The translations under genes were made by a program, and so were the position numbers. From UA16 sp002292325 (GTDB lineage Bacteria; Bacteroidota; Bacteroidia; Flavobacteriales_D; Sanyastnellaceae): 64,000 nucleotides of DNA. The notes under the pieces were generated by a model. That model was given only the letters and a program-made list of their open reading frames with translations, was not told the origin of the DNA and made no database searches. This document shows, one piece after another, positions 25,378 through 34,080 of the stretch (the first letter of the stretch is position 1; each line of letters starts with the position of its first letter). The DNA lies in the NCBI GenBank assembly GCA_943788645.1, contig CALSRC010000003.1, positions 21,944 to 85,943 on the forward strand, in the 5' to 3' direction.

Positions 25378-28159
25378 GCGGTGGCATTGATTTTCTATCC
25401 CGTTTGTATCGGCTCCAGATGGCAAGGGCAGTTCCCATGGCCATCAGCACGCACCCAAACCACAATACGTTGATGAGGGGAAACATGACGGCCTGCATGA
25501 CCACAAAATCTCGACGAACTGATTCGTGCTCCCACACTGTCATATCTAGCGATTCTTCCGTCGGATCAAAAGATTCGATGCGCATTTTAATGCCGAATCT
25601 TTCTGCCTCGTATAGATCAGGAATAATTATGCTGTCTCGCACGATGTAGAGCGGTTCATGCAGCTGGCGGGCCGTTTTGTTTTTCAGACGCACGCACGCT
25701 GCAATGCCGATGTCTTTTTCCAACAATCCACGTGCAGGCTTCTCTTCATTGGTTATAGCTCGCAAGCTATCAATGGTCATGAGGGTGTGACCGATGAGCA
25801 TGCTGTCACCAACTAGCATCGTATGCGTTCGGCCTCCCATCCATCCTTCTTCATCTGTTTCAGGAGGCGTAACGCGTCCCCATTTGATGTGGGTATACAA
25901 ATCCTTGTGAAGCCAGTGTCGCGTATCCGGTTCTGGGGCATTGCCCATTTGCTCGTTGAGTTGGATGCGAGGCTCCAGAGTAAATTGCTTTGGACCTGCA
26001 GTTCCTGATTTCCAAATTTGGGCTTCGGCTGCTTGACGTTCATTTGGAAAGGGAATGAACATCCAGTGGTCTTCCATGTCCTCTGAGAACTGGGCCGACG
26101 CGACATGCGATTCGAGAGCTTCAAAGACCATTCCATCAAAGAAAACGACATCACCCGGAGCATAATTGTGTGGCGCTTTTTCGAAGTAGTCCATTCGGAA
26201 CTTGACATGAATACCTTCTTGATATCGATCGCGGTAACTCACGAAATAAGGTCCTAATGGAAGCGTGTCACCTTCCATGATGAGCAAGTCCTCACGGTTG
26301 TTGAGCTCTTCGTTCAGTGTGCTAATATCTCCGATTTGATTTTGTGAGATGATGGCCTTTTGGCTTGTACTCAGCACAGCACCAAATATCACCAAGCCAA
26401 AACCCACGTGGGCCAGCGGAGAGCCAATTTTGCTCCAATGTCCTTTGGCTTTTCGAAAGAGGTAATCCCCGTTGGAAAACACCGCGAATGCAGCAGAAAA
26501 AAGTAAAACAACACGAGGCAATTCCCACCATTCAAATGGAAAAAGAGCGACTAAGACTCCTGAAACAAGTATACTGAGGGATAAAGAAAGGATGAGCGAT
26601 CTGCCGACTTGGGCTACATTGGACTTCTTGTATTTCAGCCATTGAGCGAGCCCCATGGTTCCCATGATGAGAATGGCCAAAGGAACTTGAACGAGGTGGT
26701 AAGTTTGATCCAAGTCTGTTCCTGGTGCGAGGTTGTGTTTGCTCAAATCGGTCAAAAGTGAGCTGTTCCATTCAGCTCCCAACTTGGATAAGATGGGCCC
26801 AAGCGGTTCGAGGAACTGGTTGAATACCGGTAAACTGGTTTGCCATGTGATATGAGCTGCGCTGACCAGGAAAAGAAGGCTACCAACAAACATCCAAAAT
26901 TCGCGGCTCCAAACGGATTCTTCCTCCGATGATCGCTCAAAATCAGTGCGATAAGCCTTGATGGTTGTAAAAGTTAGAGCCAAAAGAAAAACGGCGATGG
27001 CCTCGATGACGTACCCTTTTAAAGCAATAACGGTAAGCGCGACTGCGAGGATGGCCATTCCGCGTCGCCACTGCACGGATTTAAGGAGCAAGATGTGGGC
27101 AAACCCGACAAAGCTGAGCACATACACAAGCAACTGAGGGAGGATGCCGCTATCAACAAAACTGTGGACGGAAGTATCTCCGAGAATACCAGACTTGGTC
27201 AGGAACGTGCTGTAGAGCACCAGCAGAAAAGAGATGAGCAAAAAATAGAAGGTGCTGAAAAGCGCCATCGGAGATTTTTTGTTGCGGTTGATGAGCAACA
27301 GGTGTGTTCCGGCGACCAAGGTCAGCCAAGGCACGAGGGAGGAGTTTTCAACTGGATCCCATGCCCAGAATCCCCCAAAACTCAGTGCTTCATATGCCCA
27401 AGCGCCGCCCATCAGGATTCCTGTGCCCAAGATGCCGATTCCAAATACGCCCCAACGTAACGCCGGCGTCATCCAAGACCGGTCATCCCGCTGAGTCAAT
27501 CCTGCTACCGCAAATGCGAAGGGCACCGAAGTTGCTGCAAATCCTAGAAAAAGGGTGGGAGGATGAATGGTCATCCAATAATTTTGAAGCAAAGGGTTGA
27601 GTCCTTGTCCGTCCTGGAACATGGGGAACGAGGTGAGGTAATCCAAACGTCCCGTCCACGGTAATCCCCAATTATTAGGTGCTTCGCGAAGCAATAAAAA
27701 TGGATCAAGCCCAAGTTGGAAGTCTCCAAAATATATGCCCAGCAGCATGGAAGACAAAAACAATTCAATCCCGCTTAACGTTGCCATGACCTTCGCACTC
27801 CAGCGGGTCGTGGTGCGGAGTAAAATCAAACCGAGGACATTGTGCCAAAACATCCAGAGTAAAAATCCTCCTTCTTGTCCACCCCAAAACGCACTAAAAA
27901 TGAAACGCATGGGCATTTCATTGTTGAGGTGTTTCCAGATGTACTGAAACTCATATCTGTGCGCTCCGAACAGCGCAAAAATCAGCGCGATACTCGCAAA
28001 TGTGGAGATCGCATGCAGTTGAAATGCGCGCTTACCTATGTGATTCCATTCCTTCAGAAAACTGACCACTGCTACGAAAGAAGCCCCAAAAGCGAGCGCA
28101 ATGAGCGTTCTGCCTAAGAAGGCGACTTCAGTCCATTCTCCGATGTATTCAGGGCTCAT
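25370..28159 (-). CDS. ccmF: Cytochrome c haem lyase subunit CcmF
   Basis: Inner-membrane protein that attaches haem to apocytochrome c in system I. 929 residues with around 14 hydrophobic helices. The periplasmic WWD haem-handling motif is GGFWAWDPVENSSLVPWL near residue 265, with conserved His in flanking loops. A large soluble domain occupies about 615-890 (periplasmic, beta-rich) before a last helix, longer than the roughly 650 residues of the E. coli protein. The start ATG is at 28159, directly after the ccmE stop. It belongs to the ccmB-C-D-E-F run. Confidence 0.93.
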   Translation of the reverse strand: MSPEYIGEWTEVAFLGRTLIALAFGASFVAVVSFLKEWNHIGKRAFQLHAISTFASIALIFALFGAHRYEFQYIWKHLNNEMPMRFIFSAFWGGQEGGFLLWMFWHNVLGLILLRTTTRWSAKVMATLSGIELFLSSMLLGIYFGDFQLGLDPFLLLREAPNNWGLPWTGRLDYLTSFPMFQDGQGLNPLLQNYWMTIHPPTLFLGFAATSVPFAFAVAGLTQRDDRSWMTPALRWGVFGIGILGTGILMGGAWAYEALSFGGFWAWDPVENSSLVPWLTLVAGTHLLLINRNKKSPMALFSTFYFLLISFLLVLYSTFLTKSGILGDTSVHSFVDSGILPQLLVYVLSFVGFAHILLLKSVQWRRGMAILAVALTVIALKGYVIEAIAVFLLALTFTTIKAYRTDFERSSEEESVWSREFWMFVGSLLFLVSAAHITWQTSLPVFNQFLEPLGPILSKLGAEWNSSLLTDLSKHNLAPGTDLDQTYHLVQVPLAILIMGTMGLAQWLKYKKSNVAQVGRSLILSLSLSILVSGVLVALFPFEWWELPRVVLLFSAAFAVFSNGDYLFRKAKGHWSKIGSPLAHVGFGLVIFGAVLSTSQKAIISQNQIGDISTLNEELNNREDLLIMEGDTLPLGPYFVSYRDRYQEGIHVKFRMDYFEKAPHNYAPGDVVFFDGMVFEALESHVASAQFSEDMEDHWMFIPFPNERQAAEAQIWKSGTAGPKQFTLEPRIQLNEQMGNAPEPDTRHWLHKDLYTHIKWGRVTPPETDEEGWMGGRTHTMLVGDSMLIGHTLMTIDSLRAITNEEKPARGLLEKDIGIAACVRLKNKTARQLHEPLYIVRDSIIIPDLYEAERFGIKMRIESFDPTEESLDMTVWEHESVRRDFVVMQAVMFPLINVLWFGCVLMAMGTALAIWSRYKRDRKSMPPHD

Positions 28160-28570
28160 TTAAGATTCGCCTTGTGTGTCCTCGGATAAGAGGACGTGAT
28201 TGTTCTCGTTGTACTTTGAGGGACATTTCATCAGCATTTCTGTTGCATGAAATTCACCGTCGACTGCACTTCCATAAAGATCAATGGATTCGCTATTTTC
28301 CAGACCGGTTGGTTTTGGCTGATTCAGCACGACGCGTTGTGTTTCACCGGCAACATCGACCATATGAAATGTTGTTTTGGTGGGGTCAACTTCTGGTTCG
28401 TAGACCACGGGATAATCCCGATTCAATGTTCCGGAAACCTTGCATTCTTCCCCGGGTGTTGCTGCTGCCTCGGCGAAATTCACGCTTCGACTGGTGCTTA
28501 TGAAGGTGGCGATGAAAGAGCCAATTAACGCGCCGATTAAGAGCAAGCTGATAATATGGGTTCTCTTCAT
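28160..28570 (-). CDS. ccmE: Haem chaperone CcmE, CxxxY variant
   Basis: Membrane-anchored periplasmic haem carrier. 136 residues: one TM helix (about 6-26), then an OB-fold beta barrel. The canonical haem-binding HxxxY is replaced by CPSKY (Cys116, Tyr120). A Cys variant is known from system I* organisms and is what I recall in Bacteroidota CcmE. It overlaps the upstream ccmD-like gene by 4 bases. Confidence 0.9.
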   Translation of the reverse strand: MKRTHIISLLLIGALIGSFIATFISTSRSVNFAEAAATPGEECKVSGTLNRDYPVVYEPEVDPTKTTFHMVDVAGETQRVVLNQPKPTGLENSESIDLYGSAVDGEFHATEMLMKCPSKYNENNHVLLSEDTQGES

Positions 28571-28764
28571 GATGACTGGTTTTGGGAATCATTCAATTTT
28601 TCATCCAATGAATCGTTCATGCGTTGAAGGCGTGTTTCCATCCGAACCAGCCAATATCCCAATCCTGCAAGGATGATCAAGGCGACTCCTGCAACAACCA
28701 TGGCTTTACCGCTTCCAAAAAAGAACCCTTCAAGGGGATTGATCTGTAAAAACATATGACTCAT
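28567..28764 (-). CDS. ccmD: CcmD-like small membrane protein
   Basis: 65 residues with a single TM helix (about 20-41, MVVAGVALIILAGLGYWLV) followed by a charged, coiled-coil-like cytoplasmic tail. Size, topology and place between ccmC and ccmE match CcmD, which helps release holo-CcmE from CcmC. Sequence similarity alone is weak, and the call rests on context. It overlaps ccmE by 4 bases. Confidence 0.72.
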   Translation of the reverse strand: MSHMFLQINPLEGFFFGSGKAMVVAGVALIILAGLGYWLVRMETRLQRMNDSLDEKLNDSQNQSS

Positions 28765-28765
28765 T

Positions 28766-29818
28766 TTATCGCAATTGACGCAGTTTTCTTTCGACGATGG
28801 ACTCTTTTAATCGAATTTGGTACATCCACGTTCCGAGCATCATCCAGCCGAGAACGGCGGGATAAAAAACAGCACGCAAAGAACTGTCCAAATCGTAACT
28901 ATTGAACCCCGGGTTCCCACCCTTACCTGGATGCAAGCTTTCAGAAAAACGAGGCAAAACCATCAGGAGAATGATCAAGATCACAAAGGCGAACAAATTG
29001 TAGACAGAGGAGAGGCGTGCCCTCAAACGCACGTCTTGAATCGTAGCCCTTAAGATCAGATAACCTGCGTAAACGAGCACAGTCACCAGCGCACCATTCA
29101 ATTGCGGATCATCCACCCACCATGCGCCCCAGGTGTAACGCGCCCACAAGCTACCCGTGATGAGCCCCAACGTTCCAAATAGCAATCCGATTTGTACACT
29201 GGCTTCTGCTTTGGCATCGAAGTTCAAGTCATTGGCAGAAGACAATTGACGAATGGATGCGACAAAGCCAATCCCCATCAATAAGAACATCGTGAACCAC
29301 ATGGGAACGTGCAGCATCAAGTTGCGGATCGTCTCCACAATTCGGGGTTGATAGGGGAAGTGAAACGGCAGTTTGGCCAGAAATTCAGAGATTTCAGGAT
29401 TGTCCCAGGCGGCTTGCTCGTTGATGAATCGATCGCTCAAAAAAAGGCCGTTTTCCAAAAGCAGTGTTCCGTCTATCGGATGCGTAACAAGCACATCCCA
29501 TGACTTGGATGGGACAGTGTACGGCAAGTCCATTCCAACAAGGGCATGTGTAGCGTCGATGACTTCGATCAATGGCAATGCAGCGAGTTGATTGCCGTGA
29601 CGCAACACCACCGTCAGGTTTTCAGGAGTTTCCGACCAATGGGTGCCAAATCCAGTGAGTGCATACACGGGAACTTGATGCTCGACTCCCACCACCAAAT
29701 CGGCTGTTTTGGTGTCGGTCAACTCAAGCAAGCCCGGCCCTAGTGGTACGAGAAAGATCATGCAGAGCACATACCCCAAGAGGGCCAATCCACCTATTTT
29801 CCAGCTGCGTTGAATCAT
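28766..29818 (-). CDS. ccmC: Haem exporter/handler CcmC
   Basis: Loads haem onto CcmE. 350 residues, longer than the E. coli protein (about 245) because of a periplasmic insert of about 120 residues after the first TM helix (about 32-160). The WWD motif reads WARYTWGAWWVDDPQLNGAL, followed by TM helices and conserved His (LMLHVPMWF and SLHPGKGG). It lies 6 bases after ccmB and 1 base before the ccmD-like gene. Confidence 0.9.
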   Translation of the reverse strand: MIQRSWKIGGLALLGYVLCMIFLVPLGPGLLELTDTKTADLVVGVEHQVPVYALTGFGTHWSETPENLTVVLRHGNQLAALPLIEVIDATHALVGMDLPYTVPSKSWDVLVTHPIDGTLLLENGLFLSDRFINEQAAWDNPEISEFLAKLPFHFPYQPRIVETIRNLMLHVPMWFTMFLLMGIGFVASIRQLSSANDLNFDAKAEASVQIGLLFGTLGLITGSLWARYTWGAWWVDDPQLNGALVTVLVYAGYLILRATIQDVRLRARLSSVYNLFAFVILIILLMVLPRFSESLHPGKGGNPGFNSYDLDSSLRAVFYPAVLGWMMLGTWMYQIRLKESIVERKLRQLR

Positions 29819-29824
29819 CGCTTT

Positions 29825-30496
29825 TTACTCACGCCAAAGGTAAGGGAAGAGGATGTACCCAAGGGCAGTAAACCCCCCGGTTAAAGTTGCCAAAAAAAGC
29901 AAGTGATGAGCTGTGTCTCCAAAGGCTATGCCTTTCATGATATCCATTCCATAGCGCGTTGCAACTAAAATAACAGGAATGATCAAAGGCAATCCGAGGA
30001 CGGCAATGAGGCTGAACCCCCCGCCAGCGCGCGTTGCCAAAGCTTGAATCATTGCGAGCAGTGAAGCCAAGGCAAGCGCAGTTGCTTCAATCCCAATAAA
30101 AAAATAAAAGATGCCATTGCCCACAAATGGATCCAATCCCAAAAACAGGAGGAATGCGGCGAAGATGAGGGCGCCGAGTGCCAACAGCATCAAACTGTAA
30201 TAAACGATTCTGGCTAAAAGCCAGTTTTGTGGTCGTACGGTATGCAGAAGAAAACTGCGCATTTCCGGTGCATCATCTGCCCAAGGTTTCGACACGGCAT
30301 TGAAGGCCGTAAAAAGTAAGACCACCCAGGCCAAAGCATTCCAGCTTTCGCGCTCAGCATGCATGCCCGTCGCTTGATAACACGTATATACTGCAGCTAT
30401 TGCGAACACTGCAAGTCCAGCAATGCCATGTTTATTCCGCATCTCTACACGAATTGCGTGCTGGACCAAAAAGCGGATGTCTGCGACACGGCTCAT
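29825..30496 (-). CDS. ccmB: Haem exporter membrane protein CcmB
   Basis: 223 residues and six hydrophobic helices, the normal size. N-terminal EMRNKHGIAGLAVFA and the mid-protein segment KPWADDAPEMRSFLLHTVRPQNWLLAR match the CcmB family. CcmB normally forms an ABC complex with the ATPase CcmA; no ccmA is present in this window. The start overlaps the exonuclease stop by 4 bases. Confidence 0.87.
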   Translation of the reverse strand: MSRVADIRFLVQHAIRVEMRNKHGIAGLAVFAIAAVYTCYQATGMHAERESWNALAWVVLLFTAFNAVSKPWADDAPEMRSFLLHTVRPQNWLLARIVYYSLMLLALGALIFAAFLLFLGLDPFVGNGIFYFFIGIEATALALASLLAMIQALATRAGGGFSLIAVLGLPLIIPVILVATRYGMDIMKGIAFGDTAHHLLFLATLTGGFTALGYILFPYLWRE

Positions 30497-31068
30497 TGTT
30501 TGGATGCATTTGAAGTTTTGACCAAGGCCATTGGTTTGGCGATCACCTGAAAGAGCCGCGCCATATTTCGCGCATCTTCAATGGCCCGATGTTGAGTCCC
30601 TTGGTAGGACAGCCCCTCCATTTCCATGGCAGATTTGAGTCCGATTTGGTTTTTACTGCCCTTCCATTTGCTATAGTGATGTTGCAAGCATGCATGGTAC
30701 CGAAGCCATGGTAGGTCCATATCATGTAAATCTCCATCGCTCAATAGTTGCCTCTTGTCGAATTCACCCCAACTCATAAGAACCGCACGGTTATCCTGGG
30801 GGGCGATCCAATCTTCAAAGTCCTCAATGGCCTCGTCGAAATGAGGTGCTCCCTCAATATCCGATTGGGTAATGCTGGTCAGTTGAGTGCAAAACTTGGA
30901 AATCTCAGGATGCAGGGTAGGGCGGACAAACGCACAAAACTCATCGATGATCCTTAATGATTCATCCACTTTCACAGCTCCTATTTCTATTACCTCCACA
31001 CGTTTTGGCGCACGACTCCTCCAACAAGTCGCTTCGAGGTCATAAATGATAAACTGCCGATCTTCCAT
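30493..31068 (-). CDS. DEDDh 3'-5' exonuclease, ERI-1/KapD-like
   Basis: 191 residues. The five DEDDh positions are visible: YDLEATCW (Asp9, Glu11), EIGAVKVDE, SWGEFDKRQL (Asp) and QHRAIEDARNMARLF (His and Asp). DLEATCW is typical of the ERI-1/3'hExo group, which acts on RNA ends, rather than of the DnaQ proofreading group. It is first in the ccm operon and coupled to ccmB by a 4-base overlap; no functional link to haem is obvious. TATCTTTG starts 15 nt before its ATG. Confidence 0.85.
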   Translation of the reverse strand: MEDRQFIIYDLEATCWRSRAPKRVEVIEIGAVKVDESLRIIDEFCAFVRPTLHPEISKFCTQLTSITQSDIEGAPHFDEAIEDFEDWIAPQDNRAVLMSWGEFDKRQLLSDGDLHDMDLPWLRYHACLQHHYSKWKGSKNQIGLKSAMEMEGLSYQGTQHRAIEDARNMARLFQVIAKPMALVKTSNASKQ

Positions 31069-31117
31069 GCAAGTTCAAAGATACTTGATTCCGAGGTAGG
31101 CGCTGTACCTTGCTTGC
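31069..31117. promoter_or_regulatory. Divergent promoters of the exonuclease/ccm operon (-) and the sirtuin (+)
   Basis: 49 bases hold TATCTTTG on the minus strand (15 nt from the exonuclease ATG) and TACCTTG on the plus strand (31106-31112, 12 nt from the sirtuin ATG at 31118). On the plus strand a TTG lies 18 nt upstream of the TACC, matching a -33/-7 arrangement. Confidence 0.6.
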
Positions 31118-31834
31118 ATGGTAACCCACAGATACCCAGAACGGATAGTGGTGTTGACGGGAGCAGGCATGAGCGCCGAAAGTGGCATCGAGACGTTCCG
31201 CGGTGCCGGAGGATTGTGGGAGGGATACCGATTGGAAGAAGTGGCAACACCGGAAGCTTGGACGCGTCAGCCAGAGATGGTTCGTAGATTTTACAATGAG
31301 CGGCGCAGGAACTTGATGCAATCGGAACCGAACAAAGGCCACGAATTGCTGGCTGAATGGCAATCAAGGACTTCCGTGCAGATTATCACTCAAAACGTCG
31401 ATGATTTGCATGAACGAGCGGGTTCGAAGGACGTACTTCACTTACACGGGGAGTTGATGAAATCCCGTAGTTGCGGACCGAATGCATCAATCATGGACAT
31501 GGTAAAGTGGGAAATGACTTCGAATGATCGCTGCCCTGATGGGTTTCCAATTCGACCACATATCGTCTGGTTTGGTGAGCCAGTTCCTAATATGAGTGAA
31601 GCGATAGAAAAGGTGAGGAGTGCAGATTGCCTTGTCGTGATTGGAACTTCGCTGCAAGTGTACCCGGCAGCTCAACTTGCTTTTGAGGCAGACGACCAAG
31701 CGCGCATTCACCTGATTGATCCGCAAGCTGAAAGCCTCAATCAAATGGGGGCTAAAATCTGGCCCATGAAGGCATCTGAGGGTTTGAAAGAGCTCGACCA
31801 AAAATGGTTTGGTCGGAGGGACTCATTGATTTAG
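31118..31834 (+). CDS. cobB: Sir2-family NAD-dependent protein deacylase (class III)
   Basis: Removes acyl groups from lysines while consuming NAD. 238 residues. NAD motifs are TGAGMSAESGIETFRG near residue 14, TQNVDDLHERAG near 91, catalytic His in LHLHGEL near 110, and VIGTSLQVYPAA near 176. FYNERRR carries the Tyr-x-x-Arg pair that in SIRT5 and CobB recognises succinyl and malonyl lysine. The zinc module has only two Cys (SRSCG and DRCPDG) instead of four, so zinc is probably absent, which I recall as common in Bacteroidota members. Transcript probably leaderless. Confidence 0.93.
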   Translation: MVTHRYPERIVVLTGAGMSAESGIETFRGAGGLWEGYRLEEVATPEAWTRQPEMVRRFYNERRRNLMQSEPNKGHELLAEWQSRTSVQIITQNVDDLHERAGSKDVLHLHGELMKSRSCGPNASIMDMVKWEMTSNDRCPDGFPIRPHIVWFGEPVPNMSEAIEKVRSADCLVVIGTSLQVYPAAQLAFEADDQARIHLIDPQAESLNQMGAKIWPMKASEGLKELDQKWFGRRDSLI

Positions 31835-31844
31835 ATATGCCTCT

Positions 31845-33374
31845 CTAGGCAGAAGGCTTTCCCCTTTTGCGCCAAGCACCCGAATCATTGCCTGGTGACG
31901 TCACTTTTGAATGAGAGATTCCCGCGGTCGTGTTCCGGTTGGTCAAAGCAACGGCTAATTCAGCGAGCGATTCTTTGGAGAGCATTCCTGGCCGCTCCAT
32001 TGCTTTGGGGCTAAAGAACTGTTCGACAAAATGGGTGTCAAAATTACCGGATCTAAAGGAAGGATGATCAATGGCAAAACGTCCAAAATCCAATGTTGTG
32101 CGAACGCCAACCACGTGGTAGTCATCAATGGCACGTATGCACCGATCAATGGCCGTTTGTCGGTCATCCGCGTGAACAACTAGTTTCGCGAGCATTGGGT
32201 CATAATGTATGACGACTTCCTGACCTTCTTCGACGCCATCGTCCACGCGAATTCCCGGTCCTACAGGAGGGCGATAAAGTGTCAATTGCCCTGTATCAGG
32301 CATAAATCCCTCGCTCGCGTTCTCTGCATACACCCGGATTTCAATGGCATGTCCCCGTATGCTCAATTCATCTTGTTTAAAAGAGAGAGGGTGGCCTTCC
32401 GCAATGCGAATTTGTTCGCGGACCAAGTCGACATTGGTAATGCATTCCGTAACCGGATGCTCCACCTGCAGTCGGGTGTTCATTTCAAGGAAGTAAAAAC
32501 GATGCTGATCGTCCAATAAAAACTCCACAGTCCCGGCACCAACGTACCCGCAGCTTCGTGCTACCTCAACAGCACTTTGGCCCATCTTCTCTCTCAGTTC
32601 CTCTGAAAGTACCGCCGATGGCGCTTCTTCCACAACCTTCTGATGGCGCCGCTGGATGCTGCATTCACGTTCAAACAGGTGCACCACGTTACCGTGCTGA
32701 TCTGCTAAAATTTGAACTTCGATGTGCCGAGGAGATGTGACGAAGCGTTCGATGAAAACAGCCCCATCGCCAAAGGCGTTGACAGCTTCAGAAACAGCTC
32801 GTTCAAAGCTGTTCTCCAATTCTTTGGCTTCGCGAACGATTCGCATTCCTTTGCCTCCTCCTCCGGCGCTGGCCTTAATCAACAAAGGATATCCGATGGA
32901 TTCGCCTACTTCAAGTGCTTCTTGAGGTGTATGAACGGGGTGGTCTGTTCCAGGTACCAAAGGCACACCGAAAGGTTTGACCGTTTCTTTAGCGGTGAGT
33001 TTGGACCCCATCGTCTCAATGGCGTGGGGTCTTGGACCAATGAACCTGATGCCCGCTGATTCTACATCGGATGCGAATTGGGCGTTTTCTGAAAGAAATC
33101 CATATCCAGGATGAATGGCATCCGCACCAGTGGACTTTGCGGCATCAATGATTTTTGAGCCCAAAAGATAACTTTCGGAAGAAGCGGCAGGGCCGATGTG
33201 AACCGCTTCGTCAGCGAACCGAGAAAAAACGGAATCTTTATCAGCATCTGAGTAAACGGCAACTGTTTTGATGCCCATTTCCTTCGCCGTGCGCATGACC
33301 CTCAAAGCAATTTCGCCGCGGTTTGCGATCAAAATTTTTCGAATGGGATGGGGGACAATCGGGTTCAAAATCAA
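31845..33374 (-). CDS. accC: Biotin carboxylase subunit of acetyl-/acyl-CoA carboxylase
   Basis: ATP-dependent carboxylation of biotin on a carrier protein, first half of malonyl-CoA (or propionyl-CoA) carboxylation. ATP-grasp fold: KILIANRGEIALRVMRTAKEM at the N terminus, KASAGGGGKGMR near residue 160, SPRHIEVQ near 205, EMNTRLQVEHPVTE near 285 and GHAIEIRVYAE near 330. A tail of about 50 residues (after about 460) goes beyond the E. coli length. No in-frame ATG precedes KILIANRGE. TTG at 33374 (or 33368) is the likely start, since an earlier TTG at 33392 lies inside the SRP RNA stem. accB is not next to it. Confidence 0.9.
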   Translation of the reverse strand: MILNPIVPHPIRKILIANRGEIALRVMRTAKEMGIKTVAVYSDADKDSVFSRFADEAVHIGPAASSESYLLGSKIIDAAKSTGADAIHPGYGFLSENAQFASDVESAGIRFIGPRPHAIETMGSKLTAKETVKPFGVPLVPGTDHPVHTPQEALEVGESIGYPLLIKASAGGGGKGMRIVREAKELENSFERAVSEAVNAFGDGAVFIERFVTSPRHIEVQILADQHGNVVHLFERECSIQRRHQKVVEEAPSAVLSEELREKMGQSAVEVARSCGYVGAGTVEFLLDDQHRFYFLEMNTRLQVEHPVTECITNVDLVREQIRIAEGHPLSFKQDELSIRGHAIEIRVYAENASEGFMPDTGQLTLYRPPVGPGIRVDDGVEEGQEVVIHYDPMLAKLVVHADDRQTAIDRCIRAIDDYHVVGVRTTLDFGRFAIDHPSFRSGNFDTHFVEQFFSPKAMERPGMLSKESLAELAVALTNRNTTAGISHSKVTSPGNDSGAWRKRGKPSA

Positions 33375-33386
33375 AGGGGGAAAAAA

Positions 33387-33484
33387 GGGCAAGCGATTCC
33401 TATCGCACCGCTACAACCGTCTACCCTTGCTGCCTTCCGGCCCTGGGGGAGTCGACGGGAGCTGGTCGTAAGAGACTTGCCCCC
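33387..33484 (-). ncRNA. ffs: Signal recognition particle RNA, bacterial small type (4.5S)
   Basis: Scaffold of the SRP with Ffh, targeting nascent membrane proteins. In RNA sense the conserved apical domain reads CCAGGGCCGGAAGGCAGCA (GGAA tetraloop with the asymmetric and symmetric internal loops). The ends GGGCAAG (33482-33476) and CUUGCCC (33393-33387) pair perfectly, giving a hairpin of about 98 nt. It is followed directly by a six-T run (33386-33381), so the closing stem can double as terminator. A perfect TATCTTTG -7 box ends 3-4 bases before the 5' end. accC starts immediately downstream. Confidence 0.93.
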
Positions 33485-33527
33485 GGCAAAGATACCATCA
33501 AAATAGTCGTTGCACTACCTTGCAGGC
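33485..33527. promoter_or_regulatory. Divergent promoters of SRP RNA (-) and DUF4199 gene (+)
   Basis: Minus strand: TATCTTTG (33494-33487), then CCG and the SRP RNA 5' end. Plus strand: TACCTTG (33516-33522), 12 nt before the ATG at 33528. The SRP promoter fixes where transcription starts relative to TAnnTTTG here, supporting leaderless starts for genes with the same spacing. Confidence 0.65.
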
Positions 33528-34046
33528 ATGAAAATCCCACTCTTCGCATGGCAACATGGTGCAGCAGCAGGTGCAATGATGATCCTGCTCAAGCTAGCCT
33601 CCTATATAATGGGAGTAGAGATGATGCTGAATCAATGGGTATCGTTTGCTTCATTTGCTCTAGTCTTAGCCGGTATGCTGATGGCGGTCACAGCTACGCG
33701 TAAAACAGAAGGTGGGTTTATTTCGTTTGGCAGGGCATTCTTGGTTGCGTTCTCTGCTGCGGCCATCTCGACATTGCTGGTCTTGCTTTTGGATTTGGTC
33801 CTCGGAACACTTGTCGATCCTCAATTGAACGAGAAAATTTTGCGTGTGACAAAACAATCGTGGGAAGATTCTGGGATGTTGAGCTTGATCCCCAAGGCGG
33901 AGTTGGAGGGAGTGCTCGCACAATTAAAGTGGACATTGCAACCAATGGGTCAAAGTGTGAGTTGGCTGCTTGGCTTGGTGTTTTGGTCAATTGTCGCTTT
34001 GATTGTCGGTGCGATTATGAAACGAATTGATCCGCAACAATTTTGA
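33528..34046 (+). CDS. DUF4199 family membrane protein
   Basis: 172 residues with four hydrophobic helices (about 10-28, 34-52, 68-95 and 140-162) and a hydrophilic loop between the third and fourth (TKQSWEDSGML). This is the size and layout of DUF4199 proteins, which in Bacteroidota typically precede a glycosyltransferase of the dolichol-phosphate mannose synthase type, as here (34 bases apart). Function unknown. The start ATG at 33528 directly follows the promoter, so the transcript is probably leaderless. Confidence 0.82.
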   Translation: MKIPLFAWQHGAAAGAMMILLKLASYIMGVEMMLNQWVSFASFALVLAGMLMAVTATRKTEGGFISFGRAFLVAFSAAAISTLLVLLLDLVLGTLVDPQLNEKILRVTKQSWEDSGMLSLIPKAELEGVLAQLKWTLQPMGQSVSWLLGLVFWSIVALIVGAIMKRIDPQQF

Positions 34047-34080
34047 AACAAAAGGGAGATCAGTCCGTAAACCTGACCAT

